Source of the DNA: Saprospiraceae bacterium
GTDB lineage: Bacteria > Bacteroidota > Bacteroidia > Chitinophagales > Saprospiraceae
Reading direction: 5' to 3'
DNA: 43,549 nt
Assembly: GCA_020630955.1 (NCBI GenBank)
Contig: JAHDIE010000018.1
Location: 1 to 43,549, forward strand
This document shows, one piece after another, positions 16,946-25,014 of this stretch; the first letter of the stretch is position 1, and every line of letters starts with the position of its first letter. Under the pieces are notes generated by a model. The model searched no databases and was not told the origin of the DNA. It saw nothing but the letters and a program-made list of their open reading frames with translations. A program made the position numbers and the translations under genes.

Positions 16946-18006
16946 TTAGAAGGTTACTAGTTCAAGTATTGTATATGTTTTTTCTTCTTGCAAGCTGCTA
17001 TTCACAAGACCCAGTGTTTAGTCAATTTAATCAAACAGCGAATGCTCTGAATCCAGCACTAATTGGTCATTTTCAAGGATCATACAAATTGACGGTGAAT
17101 TATCGTGATCAATGGTACTCATTGGTTGGCTTTCAAAATTCTTATAAAACAACTTATGCCTCTTTTGATTATAAGTTCAATCCAACAAAAAAGAATGTTT
17201 TAACGATGGGCGGAATGTTTATCCAAGATACTGCCGGTGAAGGAGAATTCAAGCAAACAAGGGGATATCTTGGGGCCAGTTACAATATGCAGTTATCAAA
17301 AGGTACATTCCGAAAGTTTAGCAATTATCTAAGTATTGGCACTCAATTGGGCTTTGGTCAAAATTCAGTGGAGTGGGGAAATCTTTGGTTCGGAAGACAA
17401 TTTGTTATTCCGAATTTACAAGTCGATACCAGCTTACCAAGTGGTGAGCCTATACCAACAGACCAAGATTACAAAACAGGAGTATATCCTGATTTAAATT
17501 TAGGCATAGCTTGGTCTGGAGTGGCTTCAAGAAAGTTAAGTGCTCACGGGGCAATTTCTATGTCCCATATCAATACACCTTCAATATCGAATTATGGAAC
17601 CATCTATGATAAATATTTGCGAAGGCTAACGATAAATGGGGGGTCAAAAATTTTACTCAATTCTGACTTGGGAATTATTCCATCTTTTGTATTTCATAAA
17701 CAAGGTCCGTCTTATTTGATGATGATTGGTAGTTCATTTTCTTATAGCCTTATTCATTTGGCTGAGTCCGGTTTTAGGGTAGGTTCGCATTTACGAATAG
17801 CCAATAGTATAGGAGGGGCCAATTTAGAAGGCTTGATTGTCTCTGCAATGTTTGAGAAACAGAATATTATGATTGGTGTTTCTTATGATTTTACCTTATC
17901 AGAACTTCGATTGGCAGCAAATTCTCTTGGGGGATTCGAAATTTCAGTCAGTTATATAAGTCCTGAAGGTTCAGACTATGATAATCCGAGAGTTCCAGGT
18001 TTTTAG
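16942..18006 (+). CDS. PorP/SprF family type IX secretion outer-membrane protein
   Basis: A 354-residue beta-barrel protein with a signal peptide (about 1-22) and the family opening QDPVFSQFNQTANALNPALIGHFQGSYKLTVNYRDQW. PorP/SprF proteins bind the sorting domain of type B cargo and link it to the cell surface or help its export; SprF serves SprB in Flavobacterium johnsoniae. The start codon overlaps the stop of the giant cargo gene (ATGA), so this copy is very likely its dedicated partner. Many such cargo/PorP pairs occur per genome. The 3' end overlaps sbcC by four bases, tail to tail. Confidence 0.93.
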   Translation: MIRRLLVQVLYMFFLLASCYSQDPVFSQFNQTANALNPALIGHFQGSYKLTVNYRDQWYSLVGFQNSYKTTYASFDYKFNPTKKNVLTMGGMFIQDTAGEGEFKQTRGYLGASYNMQLSKGTFRKFSNYLSIGTQLGFGQNSVEWGNLWFGRQFVIPNLQVDTSLPSGEPIPTDQDYKTGVYPDLNLGIAWSGVASRKLSAHGAISMSHINTPSISNYGTIYDKYLRRLTINGGSKILLNSDLGIIPSFVFHKQGPSYLMMIGSSFSYSLIHLAESGFRVGSHLRIANSIGGANLEGLIVSAMFEKQNIMIGVSYDFTLSELRLAANSLGGFEISVSYISPEGSDYDNPRVPGF

Positions 18007-21000
18007 TTTTGTACGACTTGTATATTGCTGAACCCTTGAGCATTTTTTTCTAATTTAATCTGGACTGCTATTCTCTCTTTAAGTGCTTCAACATGTGATA
18101 TAACTCCAACCATTTTTTGACTTTCAGTTTGTAATTTTTCTAGGGTATTCATGGCAATATCAAGCGTTTCTTGATCTAAAGTGCCAAAGCCTTCATCAAT
18201 AAATAGACTTTCAATAGAAACATTTCTTGATGCCATGTCTGATAGACTTAAGGCTAAAGCAAGACTGATCAAAAAGCTTTCTCCTCCTGAAAGAGTTGAT
18301 ACTGATCTATGTGAATTTCCTTGATATTGATCCATTACTCTAAGAGGGCCTCCATCCACGGGTATGTCTAATAGGTATCTATCTGATAACTTTGTTAATC
18401 GTTGATTAGCATAAACCAGTAAATTTTGAAGGGTTAATCCTTGCGAGAAATTAGCAAATTTATTTCCTGTTGCATCGCCAATAATTTGAGTCATTAAAGA
18501 CCATTTGTCTACCTCTTTAGCTAGGCTTTCAATTTCTTTCAGTTGAGATTTTTGGTTGTTTTTATTTTCTTTGTCAATATTAAGTTGGTTGTTTTTTTGA
18601 CCTATCAATTCACTTAATTGATCTCGCTGTTTTTCTTCTAATTTATATTCTTTTAGTAGTTCTTCTAAGTTTCTTTCTTTCTGTTTGTCTTTAGAAATTA
18701 ATAAATTTAATTTTTCGGCTTCAGATTTTAGTTTTGTCTCATTTTGTGTCCAAGACTTAGTAAGTATATTTTCTTCTGCTAATAATTTATTGGCTTCTTC
18801 TTCAGAAAGGAAGTTTTCATTCATCTCATCAATAGAATTAAATCCAAGAGATTCTAATTTTGGTTGTAGTTTGATTTTGTGTTTTTCAAGCGAATCCAAG
18901 GCTCGATTTAAATCCTTGCTTTCAATTTCTATTGCCTCATCTAATCTTGTAATGCTTTCACTAAATTTTTGAAAATCATTTTGTATTTTATTGGTGATGG
19001 GACCAATTTTGTCACCTTCAAATTTGCTAAATCTTAAATTTTTTATCTCTTGATATTTGTTGAGTTCTGTCTTTAGGTTTTGGAATAGATCTTTAAGGTC
19101 GGCAGACCTTCTTAGTTCTTCTATGGCATTTACTGCATCTTCAAGTTGATTAATCTTAATTCCTAAATTCTTGATTGTGTTTTCTATTTCTCGATTGTCA
19201 ATTTCTGTTTTGTTTTTTATGACCCTTGTTTTTTTGTCTAAAGATTGTTGAATTTCATTAATTTTTTGTTGGTTTTCTAAAAGGTTTGTTTTAATTATTT
19301 TGATACTAGCCTCAGAAGTACTTAGTGTCTTGATTAAGTTTTTTAATTCTATGTCTTGTTGATTTATTTCACTTTTAATAATTGTTATTTGATTGTTTAT
19401 TTTTTGTTGGTCTTCTTCTGGCTGATGTATAGAATAGGGGTGTTCGAGGGAACCACAAAGAGGGCATGCTTCGCCATCAATAAGAGTTTTTCTGTGCTCT
19501 TCTAGACTAGCAATTTTTATCGCATTTTCTTTACTTTTTTCTAGGAGTGTAATTTGATCGCTTAGGGATTTGATTAATTTTTCAGATTTGTCCTTTATTG
19601 GAGTTTTTTCTGTGATGATATTTTGTTGTTCTGTTAACTTTTTTTGTGCATTAAGATTAGTAGCATTTAATTCTACGATTTGATCGAGGTCATGTTTGAT
19701 CAAAAGTACTTGATCATATATTTCTTTTTGTTTTTTGAGTGTTTCTTTAATTTCTTCGCTGTTGGCTTTTGTACTGATGTTGGCATTTTTTAGGTCTATC
19801 TTACGTTGGCTAATTTTATTTTCTAGAAATTCAATGGCAAGCTGTGGATTATGATCTAATGAATATTTGTAATGTTCACTTTGTTTTCCGATTCTTTCTC
19901 TGATCTCTAAACCTTTAGATTTGCAGTTATCGAGATCCTTATCCAATGCAATAATTTCATTTTCAAAATCCCTCATGATTTGCATGAAGTTTTCTTTGTC
20001 TACATTGGTTTTGCATAGTGATGACATTGAACTAAGACTTTGTTTCAAGCCAGTCCTCGCAATAGCCATTTGCGCTTGGTATTCATTAAGGTTCTTATTT
20101 GTTGCTAGCCGGTTTTGATCTGCGTCAATATAGAGCGCAATGTCATCTTTTATAGGAGCTAGTTTGTTGTGAATTTTTAGTTTTGATTGTTTTGGAGAAA
20201 ACTTTTCCTGCTTTAGCTTTAGTGATTGAGCAGTAGATTGCAATTGCTCGATGGTTAAAGTTGTGGATTTTAAGTCTTTCTTGACCTGGATATTGTTACT
20301 TAGAATTTTTAACTTTTCGTCCAGTATTGATTTTAATTTGGTTGCTTCTGCTAATTCTTGTTTAATTAATTTTATTTCTTCATCCTTTAGTGTTTGGAAA
20401 TTGGCAAGAATTTCTTTTTTAGTTTCTAGCTTTTGTTTAAAATCTTTTTGTTTTTCAAAAACTTTCTTTCCAATTTTTCTATAAATAGAAGTGCCAGTAA
20501 TGTTCTCCAGCAGTTGACCCCTTTCGTTTTGATCAGCTTGTAAAAATTTAGAAAATTGACCCTGTGAGAGTAATATTGACTTAATAAATTGATTGTATTC
20601 TAGTCCTATTAATTCTTCGTTTTTTGCTGGTACTTCACTTTTCTTGAGATCTATAGGTTTGCCTGAAGAATCATAAAGAAACATTTCATAGTCTTTAAAT
20701 TTTCCGTGTCTATTTTTTGAAACTTTCCACTCGGAGGTAAATCTATTTCCTTTGATTTCATATTCTACTGAGGCAAAAGCATCATTGGTGTGGTGAGTAA
20801 CCACTGAACCTAGACTTTCAATTTCTTTTTTACTTATACCTCGATTGTATCTTGGAATTCGATTAAAAAGGGATAAAGTAATGACATCTAGCAGTGTGGA
20901 TTTGCCTGAACCTGTTGGACCTGTAATGGCAAAAATCCCTGCTGATGCTAAAGGATCTTGATCGAAGCGTATGGCCTCATGTTCACCTTTAAGGTTGTTA

Positions 21001-21032
21001 ATGTTTTTGAATTTAATTTTTATTATTTTCAT
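18003..21032 (-). CDS. sbcC: Exonuclease subunit SbcC (Rad50-like ATPase)
   Basis: A 1009-residue SMC-like ATPase that with SbcD cuts hairpins and protein-blocked DNA ends. The N-terminal ATPase half has Walker A GPTGSGKST (38-46). Two long coiled-coil arms rich in K, E, L and N meet at a zinc hook CPLCG (Cys 523 and 526). The C-terminal half has the signature STLSGGESFLISLALALSL (about 915) and Walker B SLFIDEGFGTLD (about 944). Length and layout are normal for SbcC. It lies downstream of sbcD with a four-base stop/start overlap, as expected for a complex made in fixed ratio. Confidence 0.95.
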   Translation of the reverse strand: MKIIKIKFKNINNLKGEHEAIRFDQDPLASAGIFAITGPTGSGKSTLLDVITLSLFNRIPRYNRGISKKEIESLGSVVTHHTNDAFASVEYEIKGNRFTSEWKVSKNRHGKFKDYEMFLYDSSGKPIDLKKSEVPAKNEELIGLEYNQFIKSILLSQGQFSKFLQADQNERGQLLENITGTSIYRKIGKKVFEKQKDFKQKLETKKEILANFQTLKDEEIKLIKQELAEATKLKSILDEKLKILSNNIQVKKDLKSTTLTIEQLQSTAQSLKLKQEKFSPKQSKLKIHNKLAPIKDDIALYIDADQNRLATNKNLNEYQAQMAIARTGLKQSLSSMSSLCKTNVDKENFMQIMRDFENEIIALDKDLDNCKSKGLEIRERIGKQSEHYKYSLDHNPQLAIEFLENKISQRKIDLKNANISTKANSEEIKETLKKQKEIYDQVLLIKHDLDQIVELNATNLNAQKKLTEQQNIITEKTPIKDKSEKLIKSLSDQITLLEKSKENAIKIASLEEHRKTLIDGEACPLCGSLEHPYSIHQPEEDQQKINNQITIIKSEINQQDIELKNLIKTLSTSEASIKIIKTNLLENQQKINEIQQSLDKKTRVIKNKTEIDNREIENTIKNLGIKINQLEDAVNAIEELRRSADLKDLFQNLKTELNKYQEIKNLRFSKFEGDKIGPITNKIQNDFQKFSESITRLDEAIEIESKDLNRALDSLEKHKIKLQPKLESLGFNSIDEMNENFLSEEEANKLLAEENILTKSWTQNETKLKSEAEKLNLLISKDKQKERNLEELLKEYKLEEKQRDQLSELIGQKNNQLNIDKENKNNQKSQLKEIESLAKEVDKWSLMTQIIGDATGNKFANFSQGLTLQNLLVYANQRLTKLSDRYLLDIPVDGGPLRVMDQYQGNSHRSVSTLSGGESFLISLALALSLSDMASRNVSIESLFIDEGFGTLDQETLDIAMNTLEKLQTESQKMVGVISHVEALKERIAVQIKLEKNAQGFSNIQVVQN

Positions 21033-22252
21033 GACTCTGTTTCTTGAACTTGTTCTAAAATTTCAAGAAAAGCTTCTTTCAGCATTTTGAGTCTTGCCTC
21101 ATCTAAATCTTCAGATTCTAGTCTCTTGTTAAACACTTCACTTGGTGAAAGATCCTCTATATTTTCACCTTGAGTGAAAAGATCTGCGGTATTGTTCTGT
21201 CCTGTTTTAAAATTTATTTTAGATTTCAGTATTTTGAAATTTGTATTTTCTGCAAAAGAGCTTACCAATTCTTCTTTTTCTGCAATTTTTACTGAGCTAT
21301 AAGTATCTTCTGTTATTTCTATTTCAACAAAGGAAGTTAAAGCGAAATCAGGATTGTATGCTTCCAAATAAGTCTGCACTTCTTGAAGAGATCCTACAAA
21401 CTTTTTTAATTCTCTTTGTTTGGGAATGGTTTTTATTTTGATCTCTACTTTTTGTTTTTCTTTAATATCAATAATGACCACTGATTTGATATCTTCCTTT
21501 TCGGAAAAACTTAAGGGAATTGGTGAACCCGAATACCTAATATATTCATTTTTGCCAATTACTTGTGGTCTGTGTATGTGCCCCAAAGCTACATAGTCAA
21601 AAATGGGAGAAAAGATATTGGATTCAACAGCTGCAGCATTTCCAATTTGTATTTCTCTTTCACTATCGCTTGTAATAGAACCTTTTGCATAGAGGTGACC
21701 CATTGCAATAATAGGTATATCAGTATATTTTTTAGAACAAATTTCTGCTAGTGCAAAATAATGACCTTTGATGCCCTCTCTAACTGCTTCGGTTCTATCA
21801 TGATATTTCTTATCAGTATTAATATTTCGAAGATCTTTATCTCTTAGGTAGGGTACTGCTGCAACCACCAATTCTAATTTACCTTGAGTATTATAAATTT
21901 CTATCAATTCATCTTCCAGATTTTCTTTAGCTCCACCGATTACATGTATTGAAAGATGGCTTAGCAGATCTTGGGGTGCATTAAGTAAATTTATGGAATC
22001 ATGATTTCCTCCAGTGATGATAATTTGAACATTGAGTTTTGTGAGTTGTGAAAGTACTCGGTAATAACTAGCTCTATCTTTTGATGATGGATTAGCGAGA
22101 TCGAATATGTCACCTGAAACGATAAGTAAATCAATTTTTTCAGTTTCAATGATGGTGAGTAGCCAACCAAAAAATGATTCAATTTCAGTTTTTAAAGAAT
22201 GCTTATGAAGAATTTTCCCAATGTGCCAATCTGCTGTGTGTAGGATTTTCAT
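21029..22252 (-). CDS. sbcD: Exonuclease subunit SbcD (Mre11-like nuclease)
   Basis: A 407-residue metallophosphatase-fold nuclease, partner of SbcC. Metal-binding motifs appear in order: HTADWHIG (Asp8, His10), IVSGDIFD (Asp48), TGGNHDS (Asn83-His84-Asp85), AMGHLYA and ALGHIHRPQ. The C-terminal third is the capping/SbcC-binding region. First gene of the sbcDC operon, with a 205-base divergent spacer to the DUF937 gene. The ATG gives homology from the first residue. Confidence 0.95.
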   Translation of the reverse strand: MKILHTADWHIGKILHKHSLKTEIESFFGWLLTIIETEKIDLLIVSGDIFDLANPSSKDRASYYRVLSQLTKLNVQIIITGGNHDSINLLNAPQDLLSHLSIHVIGGAKENLEDELIEIYNTQGKLELVVAAVPYLRDKDLRNINTDKKYHDRTEAVREGIKGHYFALAEICSKKYTDIPIIAMGHLYAKGSITSDSEREIQIGNAAAVESNIFSPIFDYVALGHIHRPQVIGKNEYIRYSGSPIPLSFSEKEDIKSVVIIDIKEKQKVEIKIKTIPKQRELKKFVGSLQEVQTYLEAYNPDFALTSFVEIEITEDTYSSVKIAEKEELVSSFAENTNFKILKSKINFKTGQNNTADLFTQGENIEDLSPSEVFNKRLESEDLDEARLKMLKEAFLEILEQVQETES

Positions 22253-22396
22253 AAAATAGGTAAGAAAAGGTAATTTTGTGAAAGAATTGATTCTGTTATT
22301 TGCTTAATGTATAAATATAGTATTAATTCTTAGTGACATTATATCTTCTATTCGTCTAAATAGTAACTACCCGGCCGAAACGAATAAACTTATATG

Positions 22397-22410
22397 ACCT
22401 TTAAAAAGGT
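22397..22410. promoter_or_regulatory. Short palindrome upstream of the DUF937 gene
   Basis: ACCTTT and AAAGGT form a perfect 6-bp inverted repeat around AA, 47 bases before the DUF937 start, in the divergent spacer with sbcD. It may be an operator, but arms this short can arise by chance in AT-rich DNA. Confidence 0.25.
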
Positions 22411-22457
22411 ACTCTTATTAAATTCAATTAATTAACATTTATTAAATATTAGATTAA

Positions 22458-23606
22458 ATGGCTTTCAATCTATTACAATCTGTTACGGATCATCTTGATG
22501 ATGGACTACTAGGACAGATCTCAGGACTAGCAGGCATAAATAAAAGCGAAACTAGTTCAGCATTAGGCTCAATGTTGCCAACTCTTATCGGAGGGATTGT
22601 TAACAAAGGATCAAGCAACGATGGAGCAGGTGCACTCTTAGACTTAATTACAAAAGGTGGACATAACGGAGGGTTACTTGATAACTTAGGAGGAATCCTA
22701 GGTGGGAATAAATCCAAAGGATTAATGGACACAGGAAATGGCTTATTGTCTTCAATTTTTGGAGGTAATCTTGGTTCTATTATGAATATTCTAGGGAAAG
22801 TTACTGGCTTGAGCAGAAGTTCATCAGGTTCATTAATGGGACTTTTGGCACCTATTGTTATCAATTTTATTGGCAAAAGAATTAAGAACAAAGCATTAGA
22901 TGCTGTTGGGCTTAAAAATATGTTATCAGGGCAACGAGATTATATTTCTAAAGGAATACCTGCAGATGCTAGAGGTATGTTAGGTTTTGCTAACACCAAC
23001 AACTCAGATAGAGTAGCTAGTTCAGCGCCAGCAAAGTCTGGTGGAGGAGGCATTTTAAAGTTTTTATTGCCTCTTTTAATTCTAGGTGGATTGTGGTATT
23101 TCCTTATGGGACCAGGCAAGTCAAGTGAAAAGGCAGAAGTTAGCGCTACGGAAACAACAACAACTGCAACGACCACTAGCAACTCTGCTAGCACCACTGC
23201 TACAACAAGCACAAGTAATACTCATACTCATGCTGATGGTACTGTTCATTCAGGTGATCATTCGCACTCAACTACTACAGAACAAGATGCTGCTAATACT
23301 GCTGCAGGGGCAGTAACTGATGCTGCAACAGCTGCTGGTACTGAAGCAAAATTAATGGTAAATGCAGCAGGTGATCTAGTGGATCAAAATGGTAAAGTTC
23401 ATTACAAAAAAGGAGAATTTACGATTGGAGAAAATGGAGTGTTTCTTGATAAGGATGGAAACAGAATTAGGGTTTTCTTAGAAAAGGTAAAAGATGTAAT
23501 TGAAGGAGCTGGTGATAAAATTAAAGGAGCTGGATCCAAAATAAAAGAAGGAGTAAAGGATGCTGGTGCCAAGGTAAAAGATGCAGTAAAGAACGAAGGC
23601 AATTAA
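22458..23606 (+). CDS. DUF937 protein with membrane helix, His/Thr-rich linker and amphipathic C-terminal repeats
   Basis: A 382-residue protein of unknown function. Residues about 1-160 are a Gly/Leu/Ser-rich DUF937 domain (LLGQISGLAGINKSETSSAL, MLPTLIGGIVNKG, GLLDNLGGILGG). A single membrane helix (FLLPLLILGGLWYFLMG, about 201-217) follows. Next is a linker of Thr, Ser and Ala ending in a His cluster (THTHADGTVHSGDHSHS), then a small conserved-looking segment with NQNGKVHY-like beta-turns, and a C-terminal lysine/glycine amphipathic tail repeating a K-G-A-G-x-K-I-K-type pattern, similar to LEA or YtxH stress proteins. The His cluster could bind metal. No signal peptide, so topology is uncertain. 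A strong terminator follows; the gene is probably monocistronic. Confidence 0.75.
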   Translation: MAFNLLQSVTDHLDDGLLGQISGLAGINKSETSSALGSMLPTLIGGIVNKGSSNDGAGALLDLITKGGHNGGLLDNLGGILGGNKSKGLMDTGNGLLSSIFGGNLGSIMNILGKVTGLSRSSSGSLMGLLAPIVINFIGKRIKNKALDAVGLKNMLSGQRDYISKGIPADARGMLGFANTNNSDRVASSAPAKSGGGGILKFLLPLLILGGLWYFLMGPGKSSEKAEVSATETTTTATTTSNSASTTATTSTSNTHTHADGTVHSGDHSHSTTTEQDAANTAAGAVTDAATAAGTEAKLMVNAAGDLVDQNGKVHYKKGEFTIGENGVFLDKDGNRIRVFLEKVKDVIEGAGDKIKGAGSKIKEGVKDAGAKVKDAVKNEGN

Positions 23607-23629
23607 AAATACTTTTTGATATTTACATG

Positions 23630-23665
23630 AAAGCAGTTTGCATTTATTTGCAAGCTGCTTTTTTT
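23630..23665 (+). terminator. Rho-independent terminator after the DUF937 gene
   Basis: A 13-bp stem (AAAGCAGTTTGCA with TGCAAGCTGCTTT, one G-T pair) around the loop TTTATT is followed by a T-run. It ends the DUF937 transcript before the convergent kinase gene. Confidence 0.85.
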
Positions 23666-23701
23666 GTTTGATGTGGATAAAAAGGAATATGAGCTATTTG
23701 A

Positions 23702-24355
23702 TCAAATGTTTAAGCTTATTCTATGCACTCCAGGATTATATTTTTTTGCAATTAGTTCTAATACCATTTGATAGCCCGCATTATTTTTTATAAAATCCAA
23801 TTCTTTGAGATCAATGATAAGAACAGGAAAAGAGGTAATGTCACGAAAGTATTCAAAGTAGGAATCCTGGACTTTTTTTAAATAATCTGATTTGATATCT
23901 ACTTCAATTTTTCTCCCTCTTTTTTCTATGTTTTGCATTAAAATCTCGGTATCTCTATGAAAGTAAACCAGAAGATCTGGATTCGGAAAATTTTTCTCCA
24001 TTATACTATAAAGCATTTGAAATAATTTGAATTCTTCTTCTTCCAAATTTTTTCTTGCAAAAAGTAAAGTTTTAATGAAAGCATAATCGGAGAGATAGAA
24101 GTCGTGAAACATGTCAGCAGCCTGCATGCTTTTTTGCATTTGTTTATATCGCTCGGTCATGAAAAACAATTCTACAGTGAAAGCGTGTCTTTCAGGATCT
24201 TTATAGAAGTAAGGTAAAAAAGGATTATCGGTAAACTGTTCGAGGATCAAACTTACATTATAGTCGTAGGCCATTTTTTGGCAAAAAGAAGTTTTACCAG
24301 CTCCGATATTGCCTTCAATGACTACATATTTATATGGAATTTGGGTCTTAGTCAT
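23702..24355 (-). CDS. Deoxynucleoside kinase
   Basis: A 217-residue nucleoside-salvage kinase of the dNK/dCK/dGK family, which phosphorylates deoxynucleosides using ATP. The P-loop GNIGAGKT (15-22) sits in YVVIEGNIGAGKTSF; the substrate region has LEQFTDNPFLPYFYKDP; the LID region has IEKRGRKIEVDI. The specific base is not readable. A longer frame adds nine codons, but the ATG giving MTKTQIPYKYVVIEG fits the family. The start overlaps the end of folK by eight bases; folK next to this kinase is common in Bacteroidota. Confidence 0.88.
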   Translation of the reverse strand: MTKTQIPYKYVVIEGNIGAGKTSFCQKMAYDYNVSLILEQFTDNPFLPYFYKDPERHAFTVELFFMTERYKQMQKSMQAADMFHDFYLSDYAFIKTLLFARKNLEEEEFKLFQMLYSIMEKNFPNPDLLVYFHRDTEILMQNIEKRGRKIEVDIKSDYLKKVQDSYFEYFRDITSFPVLIIDLKELDFIKNNAGYQMVLELIAKKYNPGVHRISLNI

Positions 24356-24836
24356 GGATTGGATATACTTTGAGATGATCATCGCAATCCAGTAACATGT
24401 CTGTATTATTTTTCAATAAAATCGGATGAATTTTATTTGGTGCAATGTCAGCTAGGGCAGCCAATGCAAATTTGCGTTTTTCAATTAATTTTTGAGGGAT
24501 AGATAATTCCTTGAGTTCAATGATAAGATTTTCATAGTAAGCAATATCGATGTCAATGATTCTGGGGCCCCATTTTTCAGATATCTTTCTACCTATTTTG
24601 GATTCAATCTCTTGACATTTTTCTAATAATTGGAGAGGGGAAAGTAAGGTTTCAATCAAGATAGCTTGATTGTAGAAATTATTTTGATCCTCATTCCCCC
24701 ATGCAGCAGTTTCGAAAATCCTTGACTTTTGAATAATTTCTAAATTATTGTCTGCTAATAAAGAGCGTGCGTATGAAAGATTTTGAAATCTATCACCCAA
24801 ATTTGATCCTAATAAAAGAAATGCGGTACAATGCAT
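24348..24836 (-). CDS. folK: 2-amino-4-hydroxy-6-hydroxymethyldihydropteridine pyrophosphokinase FolK
   Basis: FolK moves pyrophosphate from ATP to 6-hydroxymethyl-dihydropterin in folate synthesis. The 162-residue protein has LLLGSNLGDR at the N-terminus, the FETAAWGNEDQNNFYNQAIL segment, IGRKISEKWGPRIIDIDIAYY with the ATP- and Mg-binding Arg and Asp pair, and IPQKLIEKRKFALAALADIAP. All family blocks are present and the length is typical. First gene of a two-gene unit with the deoxynucleoside kinase. Confidence 0.94.
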   Translation of the reverse strand: MHCTAFLLLGSNLGDRFQNLSYARSLLADNNLEIIQKSRIFETAAWGNEDQNNFYNQAILIETLLSPLQLLEKCQEIESKIGRKISEKWGPRIIDIDIAYYENLIIELKELSIPQKLIEKRKFALAALADIAPNKIHPILLKNNTDMLLDCDDHLKVYPIHD

Positions 24837-24915
24837 GGTTAAATCACTCTCAGCCTCGAAAATATTAATAATATTTTATATACGAAGTTTTGAGAAGGAT
24901 TCATTTCCATAAATT

Positions 24916-24949
24916 AAAAACTCCCTCCACCTACTTGAGATGGAGGGAG
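24916..24949 (-). terminator. Terminator after the alanine/sodium symporter gene
   Basis: CTCCCTCCA and TGGAGGGAG form a perfect 9-bp stem around an 11-base loop. On the minus strand the stem is followed by TTTTTAATTT. A-rich sequence on the other side could let it also act weakly on the plus strand. Confidence 0.75.
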
Positions 24950-25014
24950 AAAAAAGTTTTGGTTACTAACCCTCAGGTTATGAAGGTCAACCGATTTCGG
25001 GTGTTGAAATAATT

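Noticed and set aside
22490-23212. Two long minus-strand open frames (133 and 90 codons)
   Set aside because: They are antisense to the DUF937 gene; their proline- and valine-rich products mirror its Gly/Thr-rich codons.
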